Shown: one piece after another, positions 1-5,907 of the stretch | Layout of the letters: each line of letters starts with the position of its first letter | Position numbering within the stretch: position 1 is the first letter of the stretch | Assembly: GCA_050260355.1 (NCBI GenBank) | Contig: JBLNBZ010000084.1 | Location: forward strand, 1-11,041 | Source of the DNA: CADEFX01 sp050260355 | GTDB lineage: Bacteria; Pseudomonadota; Alphaproteobacteria; Rhizobiales; Hyphomicrobiaceae | Length of the DNA: 11,041 nt | Reading direction: 5' to 3' | Position numbers and translations under genes: made by a program | The notes under the pieces: model-generated | Databases searched by the model: none | Seen by the model: the letters and a program-made list of their open reading frames with translations, nothing else | Told to the model about the DNA's origin: nothing

Positions 1-10
1 ATGCTCCAGC

Positions 11-19
11 GGGAGGAGG
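11..19 (+). promoter_or_regulatory. Ribosome binding site that fixes the first gene's start
   Basis: The purine run GGGAGGAGG is followed five bases later by TTG at 25-27, in frame with the small lipoprotein gene. The ATG at position 1 is also in frame, but starting there would put the Shine-Dalgarno inside the coding sequence and add an acidic stretch before the signal peptide. The TTG start is therefore preferred. Confidence 0.6.
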
Positions 20-24
20 GACCT

Positions 25-318
25 TTGACCCGGTCATTCTCAGTCGTGAAAGTTGTGCCTGTCTTGGTCGCTGCGGCGGCGCTGGCCGGCTGCGCGGCGC
101 AAGGAGCAACCTACGGGGACCCCGGCGCTCGGGCGCTGCCGGCCGGGCAGACCTGCCAGTCCGTGCGGGCCGAGCTCAACAAGCTCGATGCACGCGGCGT
201 GCCTTCCAAGGTCGAGGCGGCAAGCCGCGGCCAGAAGCTGAATGCGCAGTCGCAGGCCGATGTGGACCGGTACAATCAGCTCCTGAACGACTATCTCGGC
301 GCCCGCTGCCACGTATGA
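25..318 (+). CDS. Small predicted lipoprotein of unknown function
   Basis: I do not recognise a named family. From the TTG at 25 the product is 97 residues. The N-terminus looks like a lipoprotein signal peptide: basic residues near the start (R3, K9), a hydrophobic V/A/L run, then a lipobox LAGC with the cysteine at residue 23 (codon 91-93). The mature part of about 75 residues is hydrophilic, with a lone pair of cysteines (in QTCQS and near the C-terminus in ARCHV) that could form a disulfide in the periplasm. The stretch after QTCQS is rich in charged residues and probably helical. An in-frame ATG at 1-3 would give 105 residues, but the Shine-Dalgarno at 11-19 favours the TTG. The gene lies upstream of lpdA on the same strand with hairpins between them, so it is probably its own unit or the tail of an upstream operon. 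Being a lipoprotein is well supported; its function is unknown. Confidence 0.7.
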   Translation: MTRSFSVVKVVPVLVAAAALAGCAAQGATYGDPGARALPAGQTCQSVRAELNKLDARGVPSKVEAASRGQKLNAQSQADVDRYNQLLNDYLGARCHV

Positions 319-338
319 GCGCGCCGGGCTTGGCGCGC
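319..338 (+). repeat. GC-rich hairpin directly after the lipoprotein stop codon
   Basis: GCGCGCC at 319-325 pairs perfectly with GGCGCGC at 332-338 around a six-base loop. It starts on the first base after the stop codon and has no T-tract. It may protect the mRNA 3' end or assist the stronger hairpin about 20 bases downstream. Confidence 0.45.
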
Positions 339-358
339 AGGGCGGCATCCGCTTCAAT

Positions 359-389
359 GAGGGCCCCGGCCGGTGAGGCCGGGGCTCTT
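359..389 (+). terminator. Probable intrinsic terminator between the lipoprotein gene and lpdA
   Basis: GCCCCGGCC at 363-371 and GGCCGGGGC at 377-385 form a perfect nine-pair stem with a GGTGA loop. Weaker pairs, including G-U, extend it outward to 359/389. The following T-run is short and broken (TCTTG). It lies about 40 bases upstream of the lpdA start, so it would either end transcription of the lipoprotein gene or act as an attenuator for lpdA. Confidence 0.6.
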
Positions 390-431
390 GCTGTTGATGA
401 TGCCTAACGCACAGTCCGAGGCCCTTGAATC

Positions 432-1898
432 ATGAGTGACATCTTCGACATCGTCGTCATCGGCTCGGGACCGGGCGGCTACGTGACCGCGATTCGCGCC
501 GCGCAGCTCGGCTTCAAGACAGCCATCGTCGAGCGCGAGCATCTAGGCGGCATCTGCCTGAACTGGGGCTGCATCCCGACCAAGGCCCTGCTGCGGTCGT
601 CCGAGGTCTATCACTACGCGACCCACGCCAAGGACTATGGCCTGGTGCTGAACGGCACCGTGGCGCCGGATGCGGCTGCGGTATCGAAACGTTCCCGCGC
701 TGTTGCTGCGCAGCTCAACAACGGCGTTGCGTTCCTGATGCGCAAGAACAAGATCAGCGTGATCTGGGGCGAGGCGATCATCGACCGGCCGCCCACCGGC
801 GGCGGCAAGGAGCCGGGACAGATTACCGTGCGCGCGCCGCAAAAGCCGGCGATGCAGCCGGCCATCGCCGCGCCAAAGGGGGCGCTCGGCGTCGGGACCT
901 ATCAGGCGCGGCACATCATTCTCGCCACCGGGGCACGCCCGCGCGTGCTGCCCGGCCTCGAGCCGGACGGCAAGCTGGTGTGGACCTATTTCGAGGCCAT
1001 GATCCCGAGCAGCATCCCCAAGTCGCTGCTCGTGGTGGGGTCGGGCGCCATCGGCATCGAGTTCGCCAGCTTCTATCGCACCATGGGCTCGGAGGTGACG
1101 GTGGTGGAGCTGCTGCCGCAGATCCTGCCCGTCGAGGATCACGAGATCGCAAACCTGGCCAAGCGGCGCTTTGAGAAGCAAGGCATCAAGATCCTGACGA
1201 GCGCCAAGGTGGTCGGCCTCAAGAAGCAGGCCGACAGCGTCGTCGCCACCATCGAAGACAGCAAGGGCCAGCGGACCGAGAGCGAGTTTCAGCGCGTGAT
1301 CTCCGCCGTCGGCGTGGTGGGCAACGTCGAAAATCTCGGGCTCGAGAAGATCGGCGTCAAAATCGAGAAGGGCGTCATCGTCGCCGACGGCTACGGCCGC
1401 ACCAGCGTGCCCGGCATCTACGCCATCGGCGATGTCGCGGGGCCGCCCATGCTGGCGCACAAGGCCGAGCACGAGGGTGTGGTCTGCGTCGAGGCCATCA
1501 AGGGCCTGCCAGCTCATCCGCTGGACAAACTCAAGATCCCGGGCTGCACCTACTGCCATCCCCAGATCGCCAGTGTCGGCCTCACGGAGAACAAGGCCAA
1601 GGAGCAGGGCCGGGAGATCAAGGTCGGCCGGTTTCCGTTCCAGGGAAACGGCAAGGCCATAGCGCTGGGCGAGCCGGAGGGCCTGACCAAGACCATCTTC
1701 GACGCCAAGACGGGACAATTGCTCGGCGCCCATCTGATCGGCGCGGAGGTCACGGAGCTCATCCAGGGCTTCGTGGTCGCCATGAACCTCGAGACCACCG
1801 AGGAAGAGCTGATGCACGCGATCTTCCCGCATCCGACGCTGTCGGAAACGATGCACGAGAGCGTGCTCGATGCCTTTGGCCGCGTGATCCATATCTAG
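432..1898 (+). CDS. lpdA: Dihydrolipoyl dehydrogenase (E3 component)
   Basis: This FAD-dependent disulfide oxidoreductase reoxidises the dihydrolipoyl group of 2-oxo-acid dehydrogenase complexes and reduces NAD+; it acts in the cytoplasm as a homodimer. Visible motifs in the 488 residues: FAD-binding GSGPGG at 11-16; the redox disulfide in CLNWGC (C42, C47); a second FAD contact ATGARPR near 165-171; the NAD-binding GSGAIG at 203-208; the FAD motif IYAIGD at 329-334; and the C-terminal catalytic HPTLSE (H467, E472) of the dimerisation domain. All key residues are present. Between about residues 118 and 157 there is a Pro/Gly/Ala-rich insertion that makes the protein longer than the usual 460-475 residues. 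From memory, such a loop is typical of the pyruvate-dehydrogenase-type E3 of Rhizobiales. The ATG at 432 is right for the fold, with a modest GAGG at 418-421 upstream. In related genomes pdhABC precede this gene; they would lie left of the window. lipA downstream fits the same pathway. Confidence 0.97.
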   Translation: MSDIFDIVVIGSGPGGYVTAIRAAQLGFKTAIVEREHLGGICLNWGCIPTKALLRSSEVYHYATHAKDYGLVLNGTVAPDAAAVSKRSRAVAAQLNNGVAFLMRKNKISVIWGEAIIDRPPTGGGKEPGQITVRAPQKPAMQPAIAAPKGALGVGTYQARHIILATGARPRVLPGLEPDGKLVWTYFEAMIPSSIPKSLLVVGSGAIGIEFASFYRTMGSEVTVVELLPQILPVEDHEIANLAKRRFEKQGIKILTSAKVVGLKKQADSVVATIEDSKGQRTESEFQRVISAVGVVGNVENLGLEKIGVKIEKGVIVADGYGRTSVPGIYAIGDVAGPPMLAHKAEHEGVVCVEAIKGLPAHPLDKLKIPGCTYCHPQIASVGLTENKAKEQGREIKVGRFPFQGNGKAIALGEPEGLTKTIFDAKTGQLLGAHLIGAEVTELIQGFVVAMNLETTEEELMHAIFPHPTLSETMHESVLDAFGRVIHI

Positions 1899-2059
1899 AG
1901 CATCTCGCAATTCGCTGGGGACGCGGGGAGGGGACGCGGCCGGAGGTGCCCAACACCCTCGCCCTTCGCGCCCAAGGGCTTGCTCGGGCCGCTCTACTTC
2001 GTCACAGCATGGATTGAATGCCGCATTTCCCCATGGCCCTCGCAAGCCAGGGCGCGAAG

Positions 2060-2083
2060 CCCTCTCCCGCGCGAGGGAGAGGG
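2060..2083. repeat. Palindromic intergenic element, first copy
   Basis: CCCTCTCCC at 2060-2068 and GGGAGAGGG at 2075-2083 form a perfect nine-pair inverted repeat around GCGCGA. This CCCTCTCCC/GGGAGAGGG core resembles dispersed REP-like intergenic elements I recall from GC-rich proteobacteria. The repeat is seen directly; its being genome-wide is inference. Confidence 0.6.
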
Positions 2084-2138
2084 AGATCGGCATCGGCTCG
2101 GCTCGAGAGAACGTGGCAATTCGCACGAAACGCGGGCT

Positions 2139-2176
2139 CCTCTCTGCGCGCCGGGGAAAGTCGCGCGCGGGAGAGG
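2139..2176. repeat. Palindromic intergenic element, second imperfect copy
   Basis: CCTCTCTGCGCGC at 2139-2151 can pair with GCGCGCGGGAGAGG at 2163-2176, with one bulged base and one G-U pair, around an 11-base loop. It shares the GGGAGAGG core with the inverted repeat about 60 bases upstream. The two look like a diverged pair of the same element, or the two ends of one composite element. Confidence 0.5.
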
Positions 2177-2378
2177 GGGGCTGAATTGGCTCGGCTAGAT
2201 CGGAAAGCGCCATTCTGGGCGGGCGCCGCCCGAATCGGCCGATTGCTGCACATGCTCACCGAAGTCCTCGACCGAGTCGCCCGACTCTGACACCTTTCGT
2301 CGCAGGCTGCCGGTTCGCCATCGCTTGATTAGTCACGCCCGGGAGCCAACATCAATTGGCAGAAGGGGACTCGATGCC

Positions 2379-2633
2379 ATGGACGCCACAGCACTGATCA
2401 TCATGCTTGTCGTCGGCGCCATTGCCGGCTGGCTTGCGAGCCTCGTTGTCGGCGGGTTGAAGTGGGGCCTAATCGGCTACATCGTTGCGGGTATCATCGG
2501 TGGCGTCGTGGGTGGCTGGCTGCTCAATACACTCAACGTCAATCTCAACCTCGGCAACCCAACCATTAATCACATCGTCACGGCGTTTATCGGAGCCGTT
2601 GTGGTGATCCTGCTGGCTCGTCTCATAGCCTGA
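2379..2633 (+). CDS. GlsB/YeaQ/YmgE-family small membrane protein
   Basis: This 84-residue protein is almost entirely hydrophobic and glycine-rich, with three likely membrane segments at about 4-26, 29-49 and 64-83, and a short polar loop NLNLGNPT near 55-62. The early GAIAGWLASLVVGG pattern followed by a G-rich second helix is the hallmark of the transglycosylase-associated (GlsB/YeaQ) family, usually about 80-90 residues. Members are inner-membrane proteins often linked to stress responses; their molecular function is not settled. The start at 2379 is supported by AGAAGGGGA at 2361-2369 and by family length; an upstream ATG at 2374 is out of frame. The gene stands alone between the repeat-rich gap and its own terminator, so it is probably monocistronic and not functionally tied to lipoate metabolism. 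Confidence 0.85.
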   Translation: MDATALIIMLVVGAIAGWLASLVVGGLKWGLIGYIVAGIIGGVVGGWLLNTLNVNLNLGNPTINHIVTAFIGAVVVILLARLIA

Positions 2634-2654
2634 GGCGAGCCTAACGACAGCAGC

Positions 2655-2696
2655 GGGGCAGTGCTGCGGATACGGCAGCGCTGCCCCTCTTGTTTT
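2655..2696 (+). terminator. Strong intrinsic terminator after the GlsB-like gene
   Basis: GGGGCAGTGCTGC at 2655-2667 pairs with GCAGCGCTGCCCC at 2675-2687 (13 pairs, one G-U) around a seven-base loop, followed by TCTTGTTTT. It begins 21 bases after the stop codon at 2633. It separates this gene from lipA, whose start lies only 32 bases beyond the T-tract. Confidence 0.85.
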
Positions 2697-2722
2697 GGTG
2701 GCCGAACCGGATCACGTATACT
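2695..2722 (+). promoter_or_regulatory. Candidate lipA promoter giving a leaderless mRNA
   Basis: TATACT at 2717-2722 matches the -10 consensus in five of six bases. TTGGTG at 2695-2700 is a partial -35 with a 16-base spacer. A start six or seven bases after the -10 would fall on or next to the A of the lipA ATG at 2729. No Shine-Dalgarno is visible before that ATG, and a terminator ends at 2696. The prediction is inferred from spacing. Confidence 0.4.
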
Positions 2723-2728
2723 GCCCGA

Positions 2729-3667
2729 ATGGTCACCGTCATCGACAATCGGCCACGCCACCCGGAGAAAGCGCACCGGCCGGATACGCCGCTGCTGCGC
2801 AAGCCCGATTGGATTCGGGTCAAGGCTCCCGTCTCGCGTGAGTACGCCGAGACGAGGGCCATCGTGCGGGCTCACGGGCTGCACACGGTGTGCGAGGAGG
2901 CGGGCTGCCCCAATATCGGGGAATGCTGGACCAAGCGGCACGCGACCATGATGATCATGGGCGACACGTGCACGCGCGCCTGCGCCTTCTGCAATGTGCG
3001 GACAGGTCTGCCCAAGCCGCTCGATCCCGACGAGCCGCAGAACGTGGCCGAGGCCGTGGCCAAGCTCGGGCTCGAGCACGTGGTGATCACCTCGGTGGAC
3101 CGTGACGACCTTGCCGACGGAGGGGCGGAGCATTTCGCCCAGGTCATCAGGGCGCTGCGCGCCCGCACGCCCGAAACGACGATCGAGGTTCTGACGCCCG
3201 ATTTCCTGCGCAAGGACGGCGCCCTGGAGAAGGTCGTGGAGGCAAGACCGGACGTCTTCAACCACAACCTGGAGACCGTCCCGGCCCTCTACCTGCGCAT
3301 TCGGCCCGGCGCGCGCTACTTCCACTCGCTGCGGCTCCTGCAGCGCGTCAAGGAGCTCGATCCCATGTTGTTCACCAAGTCGGGCATCATGGTCGGCTTG
3401 GGCGAGGAGCGCGAAGAGGTGCTGCAGGTCATGGATGACCTGCGCTCGGCGCAGGTCGACTTCCTGACCATAGGCCAGTATCTGCAACCCACGCGCAAGC
3501 ACGCCGAGGTCAAGCGCTTCGTGGCGCCCGACGAGTTCAAAGCCTACGAGCGCACGGCGCTGGCGAAGGGCTTCCTGGTCGTGGCGGCGAGCCCGCTCAC
3601 GCGTTCGAGCTATCATGCCGGCGATGATTTTGCGCGGCTCAGAGCGGCACGGCAGAGCCGGGCGTGA
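2729..3667 (+). CDS. lipA: Lipoyl synthase
   Basis: This radical SAM enzyme inserts two sulfur atoms into protein-bound octanoyl groups, completing the lipoyl cofactor of pyruvate and 2-oxoglutarate dehydrogenases and the glycine cleavage system. In 312 residues it shows both iron-sulfur cluster motifs: the auxiliary cluster cysteines C55, C60 and C66 (in CEEAGC...GEC), and the radical SAM CTRACAFC (C81, C85, C88). The C-terminal RSSYHAGDD at 292-300 supplies the serine ligand of the auxiliary cluster. Length and motif order are normal. I chose ATG 2729; an in-frame TTG at 2690 would place the start inside the upstream terminator and add a tail unlike the family. No Shine-Dalgarno precedes the ATG, and a TATACT box lies seven bases before it, so translation may be leaderless. 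The two genes downstream follow closely and are probably cotranscribed. Confidence 0.97.
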   Translation: MVTVIDNRPRHPEKAHRPDTPLLRKPDWIRVKAPVSREYAETRAIVRAHGLHTVCEEAGCPNIGECWTKRHATMMIMGDTCTRACAFCNVRTGLPKPLDPDEPQNVAEAVAKLGLEHVVITSVDRDDLADGGAEHFAQVIRALRARTPETTIEVLTPDFLRKDGALEKVVEARPDVFNHNLETVPALYLRIRPGARYFHSLRLLQRVKELDPMLFTKSGIMVGLGEEREEVLQVMDDLRSAQVDFLTIGQYLQPTRKHAEVKRFVAPDEFKAYERTALAKGFLVVAASPLTRSSYHAGDDFARLRAARQSRA

Positions 3668-3691
3668 GTCTGCGATCCAGCCGAAGTCCCG

Positions 3692-4225
3692 ATGCATCGC
3701 ATTCTTGTCATCGGCTGCAGCGGCACTGGCAAATCGACGCTGTCGCGGCTCATGGGACAGAAGCTGGGCCTGCCGGTGGTCCACTTGGATCGCGAGTTCT
3801 GGCTGCCGGGCTGGGTCGAGCCGGACGCTGCGGCTTGGCGTGCCCGCGTCGAGGCGCTGGTTGCGGGCGATGCCTGGATCATGGACGGCAACTACAGCGG
3901 GACGCTGGCCATCCGGCTGCCGCGCGCCGAGGCGATCGTCTGGCTGGACCTGCCGCGCTATGTGTATTTCCCGCGCGCAGCTTTCCGCAGCCTCAAGGGC
4001 TATGGTCGCGTACGACCGGACTCCGCGCCAGGCTGTCCCGAACGGTTCGATATGCGCTTCCTGCTGCGCTGGGTGTGGAGCTATCCGACGCGCGGGCGGC
4101 CCAGAACGCTTGCGCTCCTGGAGACCATCCGGCATCAGAGGCCGGTGATCGTTTTGCGCAGCACACGGGAGGTTCGGTCGTTTGCCGACGGACTGCCCGG
4201 AACCTTGCGCAGCGAGCCACGATGA
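3692..4225 (+). CDS. Small P-loop kinase-like protein (FlaR/adenylate-kinase-like)
   Basis: The 177-residue protein begins with a Walker A motif, GCSGTGKST at 8-16, right after the first beta strand. It continues with LDREFWLPGW near 32-41 and WIMDGNYSGTL near 62-72. These are the signature blocks of the P-loop family often annotated as DNA topology modulation protein FlaR or adenylate-kinase-like. A strand IVWLDLP (about 84-90) and a late IVLRSTREV segment complete a nucleotide-kinase-like fold. The substrate is unknown, and the FlaR name is historical rather than evidence of a topology role. The gene begins 24 bases after lipA and ends 10 bases before the RatA-like start, so it is likely in one transcript with them. 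The Shine-Dalgarno is poor (CCGAAG), suggesting translational coupling or weak expression. A second long open frame over the same DNA lacks the P-loop and is a shadow. Confidence 0.8.
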   Translation: MHRILVIGCSGTGKSTLSRLMGQKLGLPVVHLDREFWLPGWVEPDAAAWRARVEALVAGDAWIMDGNYSGTLAIRLPRAEAIVWLDLPRYVYFPRAAFRSLKGYGRVRPDSAPGCPERFDMRFLLRWVWSYPTRGRPRTLALLETIRHQRPVIVLRSTREVRSFADGLPGTLRSEPR

Positions 4226-4235
4226 AGGTGGAGTG

Positions 4236-4712
4236 ATGCCGAGCTTTCGCACCGTGCGACGGGTGCCGTTCACGCCGAGGCAGATGTTCGATCTCGTGGC
4301 GGACGTCGAGACCTATCCGCAGTTTCTGCCGCTTTGCCAGGGCCTGCGGGTGAAATCGCGCGAACGGTCCGGCGACATCGAGACCATCGTCGCCGACATG
4401 GACGTGGGCTACCGGGCGATCCGCGAGACGTTCCCGAGCTGCGTGTCGCTCGATCACGGCAAATGCCGGGTCAAGGTGGACGGCCTGGGCGGTCCGTTCC
4501 AGCGCCTCGAGAACCGGTGGAGCTTCAATCCTGCGGAAGGCGGTTGCGACGTCGACTTCTTCATCTCCTACGAGCTGAGGTCGATCGCATTGAGCATGCT
4601 CGTCGGCGCGATGTTCGAGCACGCCTTCCGGCGTTTTGCCGAGGCGTTCGAGGCTCGCGCGCGGGTGGTCTATGGGGATGACGCGCGATCGAGCGCGGCG
4701 GCCCAGGCCTGA
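4236..4712 (+). CDS. RatA/COQ10-family START-like protein
   Basis: This 158-residue protein belongs to the polyketide cyclase/START-like fold family that includes bacterial RatA and mitochondrial COQ10. The diagnostic N-terminal pattern is visible: a VPFTPRQMFDLVADVETYP-type start with YPQFLPLC at 27-34, a central LGGPFQRLENRW block, and a hydrophobic C-terminal helix (FEHAFRRFAEAFEARA) that closes the lipid-binding cavity. In E. coli RatA was reported as an inhibitor of 70S ribosome assembly. COQ10 homologues bind ubiquinone and aid respiration, which I consider the likelier role in an alphaproteobacterium. The ATG at 4236 has AAGGTGGAG just upstream and starts 10 bases after the kinase-like gene. 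Its position downstream of lipA is a familiar alphaproteobacterial arrangement. It ends seven bases from the convergent pncC gene, with no clear terminator between them. The C-terminal AQA-rich tail is unremarkable. Confidence 0.88.
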   Translation: MPSFRTVRRVPFTPRQMFDLVADVETYPQFLPLCQGLRVKSRERSGDIETIVADMDVGYRAIRETFPSCVSLDHGKCRVKVDGLGGPFQRLENRWSFNPAEGGCDVDFFISYELRSIALSMLVGAMFEHAFRRFAEAFEARARVVYGDDARSSAAAQA

Positions 4713-4719
4713 CGCCGGC

Positions 4720-5214
4720 TCAGAGCTGCATCGCGCGCCGGATGAGGACGAGACCTGCCTCCACCGACTTGAGCCGGATCTGCGCGCGGCCGATGTCGCC
4801 GAAGCGGAATTCCTCATGCAGCGTGGAGGCGCCGCGCCGCGCCGCGGCAAAATGCACGAGTCCCACCGGCTTGAGCGCGCTGCCTCCGCCCGGGCCCGCC
4901 ACGCCGGTCACCGCGACGCTCACGTCCGCGCCCGAATGCGCAAGTGCCCCCTCGGCCATGGCGAGCGCGACCTCGCGGCTGACCGCGCCGTGCTCGGCGA
5001 GCAAGCGTTCCGATACCCCCAGCATCTGGGACTTGGCGGCATTCGAATAGGTGACGAACCCGCGCTCGACAATGTCGGAGGAGCCCGGGATCTCCGTCAG
5101 GACGCTTGCGATCAGGCCGCCGGTGCAACTCTCCGCGGTGGCGAGCTTCAGGCCGTCCTTGCGCAGATCATCGAGGAGCTCTGCGGCAGCAGTGAGCAGC
5201 GTATCGGCAAACAT
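4720..5214 (-). CDS. pncC: Nicotinamide-nucleotide amidohydrolase (CinA C-terminal domain)
   Basis: The 164-residue protein is a stand-alone CinA C-terminal domain, which deamidates nicotinamide mononucleotide to nicotinic acid mononucleotide in the pyridine nucleotide cycle. Visible signatures: ATAESCTGG at 25-33, with the catalytic S29 region; GFVTYSNAAKSQMLGV at 52-67; and VTGVAGPGGGS at 103-113. The N-terminal molybdopterin-binding-like domain of full-length CinA is absent; this is normal for the short form common in Alphaproteobacteria, not a truncation. The ATG at 5214 is preceded by GGAG about eight bases upstream on its strand. It is transcribed toward the RatA-like gene, stopping seven bases from it. 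A hairpin separates it from the upstream marR gene, so it probably has its own promoter in the short gap. In related genomes this gene is often next to ispDF; here the marR/enolase pair lies between. Confidence 0.92.
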   Translation of the reverse strand: MFADTLLTAAAELLDDLRKDGLKLATAESCTGGLIASVLTEIPGSSDIVERGFVTYSNAAKSQMLGVSERLLAEHGAVSREVALAMAEGALAHSGADVSVAVTGVAGPGGGSALKPVGLVHFAAARRGASTLHEEFRFGDIGRAQIRLKSVEAGLVLIRRAMQL

Positions 5215-5242
5215 CGACAGGCTCCGGTCGCCTCCAATGACA

Positions 5243-5267
5243 AACGCGCAGGCGGAACCTGCGCGTT
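5243..5267 (-). terminator. Probable terminator of the marR gene
   Basis: AACGCGCAGG at 5243-5252 and CCTGCGCGTT at 5258-5267 form a perfect 10-pair stem around a five-base loop. Read on the minus strand it lies 36 bases after the marR stop and ends in GTTTGTCATT, a weak T-tract. It sits about 30 bases before pncC, so it would limit readthrough into that gene. Confidence 0.65.
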
Positions 5268-5302
5268 GGCAACCTAGAGCGAGAAGCGGTGCTCGGCAAA
5301 CC

Positions 5303-5782
5303 TCAGGGGACCGCGAGACGCTCTGCTTGTGCGACCAAGCTATCCAGCGTCGCCCGGCTGTTGTTCCCCATGACCTCGGTGGCGCGGTGCTGCGCGCTCT
5401 GCCAGACCGGGTAGGCTTCCTTGATGACCGCCTGGCCCTTTGGGGTCAGATGCAAGCCGCGCCCGCGCCGGCCGGCGGGCGGATCCATGACGATATGACC
5501 CAGCGCCAGCAGGCGCTTCAGGTTGCGCGAGAGCGTGGATTTCTCGATGTCGAGCGTGAAGCCGATCTCGGCAGCGGTAATCCCGTCCTGCTGCGCCAGT
5601 TGCGTGAGCAGCGTGAATTGACTGGCCGTAATGCCGTGGGAGCGGAAGGCATCGTCGTATACCCGCGTGATAATCCGACTGAGCTGCCGCACCCGCGTGG
5701 CGATGCAGGTCTCGGTGGTCGCGTGAGCGATCTGTGCCAGTTCCGCGTGCGTAGCCGGCATCGTCGGTGTCATGATGTTCAT
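5303..5782 (-). CDS. MarR-family transcriptional regulator
   Basis: The 159-residue protein is a typical MarR dimer subunit. N-terminal helices (about 11-47) start the dimer interface. A winged helix-turn-helix follows: helix segment ITASQFTLLTQLAQQDGIT at 51-69, AEIGFTLDIEK at 71-81, recognition helix KSTLSRNLKRLLALG at 81-95, and a wing with the Arg-rich tip PPAGRRGRGLHLTPKG at 101-116. C-terminal helices after 117 finish the dimer interface. Such proteins usually repress a neighbouring divergent gene and release DNA on binding a small aromatic or acidic ligand, or on cysteine oxidation. The only cysteine is C26. An in-frame upstream start would add 42 residues unlike the family and cover the whole intergenic region. 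The ATG at 5782 has GGGGGAAAG seven bases upstream. Its likely target is the divergent enolase-superfamily gene, 125 bases away. Confidence 0.9.
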   Translation of the reverse strand: MNIMTPTMPATHAELAQIAHATTETCIATRVRQLSRIITRVYDDAFRSHGITASQFTLLTQLAQQDGITAAEIGFTLDIEKSTLSRNLKRLLALGHIVMDPPAGRRGRGLHLTPKGQAVIKEAYPVWQSAQHRATEVMGNNSRATLDSLVAQAERLAVP

Positions 5783-5843
5783 GAGTCGCTTTCCCCCGCA
5801 TAAGCCGGTCGTCGCGCTGTTAAACCATGCTACGATTCGCGCC

Positions 5844-5853
5844 TTGCGGGCAA
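5844..5853. promoter_or_regulatory. Candidate MarR operator TTGC-GG-GCAA
   Basis: The perfect inverted repeat TTGCGGGCAA lies near the middle of the 125-base gap between the divergent marR and enolase-superfamily genes. Its half-sites resemble the TTGC...GCAA core of known MarR operators, though the spacing is two bases shorter than in the E. coli marO site. A second inverted repeat, TGGCC-GATG-GGCCA, follows at 5854-5867. A possible -10 (TACGAT, 5831-5836) lies just upstream. Binding is inferred. Confidence 0.35.
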
Positions 5854-5907
5854 TGGCCGATGGGCCACGCCTGTGACGCATACGCCGCACAGCAAGGAGC
5901 CGTTGCA

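Larger units (their letters stand above)
1899..2378. other. 480-base gene-free region rich in inverted repeats
   Basis: No convincing gene is present; short open frames here show no recognisable domain and run through repeats. Visible structures are: a 10-base direct repeat GGGGACGCGG at 1917-1926 and 1930-1939; a weak hairpin GCCCTT/AAGGGC at 1961-1979 that might end lpdA transcription; two GGGAGAGG-containing inverted repeats (listed separately); GGGCGG/CCGCCC at 2217-2231; the perfect 12-base palindrome AATCGGCCGATT at 2233-2244; and GAGTCG-CC-CGACTC at 2274-2287. The region ends with the Shine-Dalgarno of the next gene. I could not identify a convincing promoter. Confidence 0.6.

Noticed and set aside
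543..2213. A 556-codon open frame on the minus strand, antisense to lpdA
   Set aside because: It covers an obviously genuine E3 gene, has no recognisable domain and has the Arg/Leu/Asp/His-rich composition of a high-GC shadow frame.
2018..2290. A possible 90-codon small gene in the gap after lpdA
   Set aside because: It reads straight through both inverted repeats, is Arg/Ala/Gly-biased, has no Shine-Dalgarno and shows no family resemblance.
3664..4236. A frame starting with GTG that overlaps the lipA stop (GTGA) and spans the kinase-like gene
   Set aside because: The coupling-like start is tempting, but the frame starting at 3692 carries the P-loop and the family blocks; this one carries none.
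2570..4273. A 567-codon minus-strand open frame across lipA, the kinase-like gene and the terminator at 2655-2696
   Set aside because: It runs antisense to well-supported genes and through a terminator, with no motif of its own; it is a GC-driven shadow.
4713..4719. A shared bidirectional terminator between the RatA-like gene and pncC
   Set aside because: Only seven bases separate the genes and I see no stable stem with T-tracts on either side.
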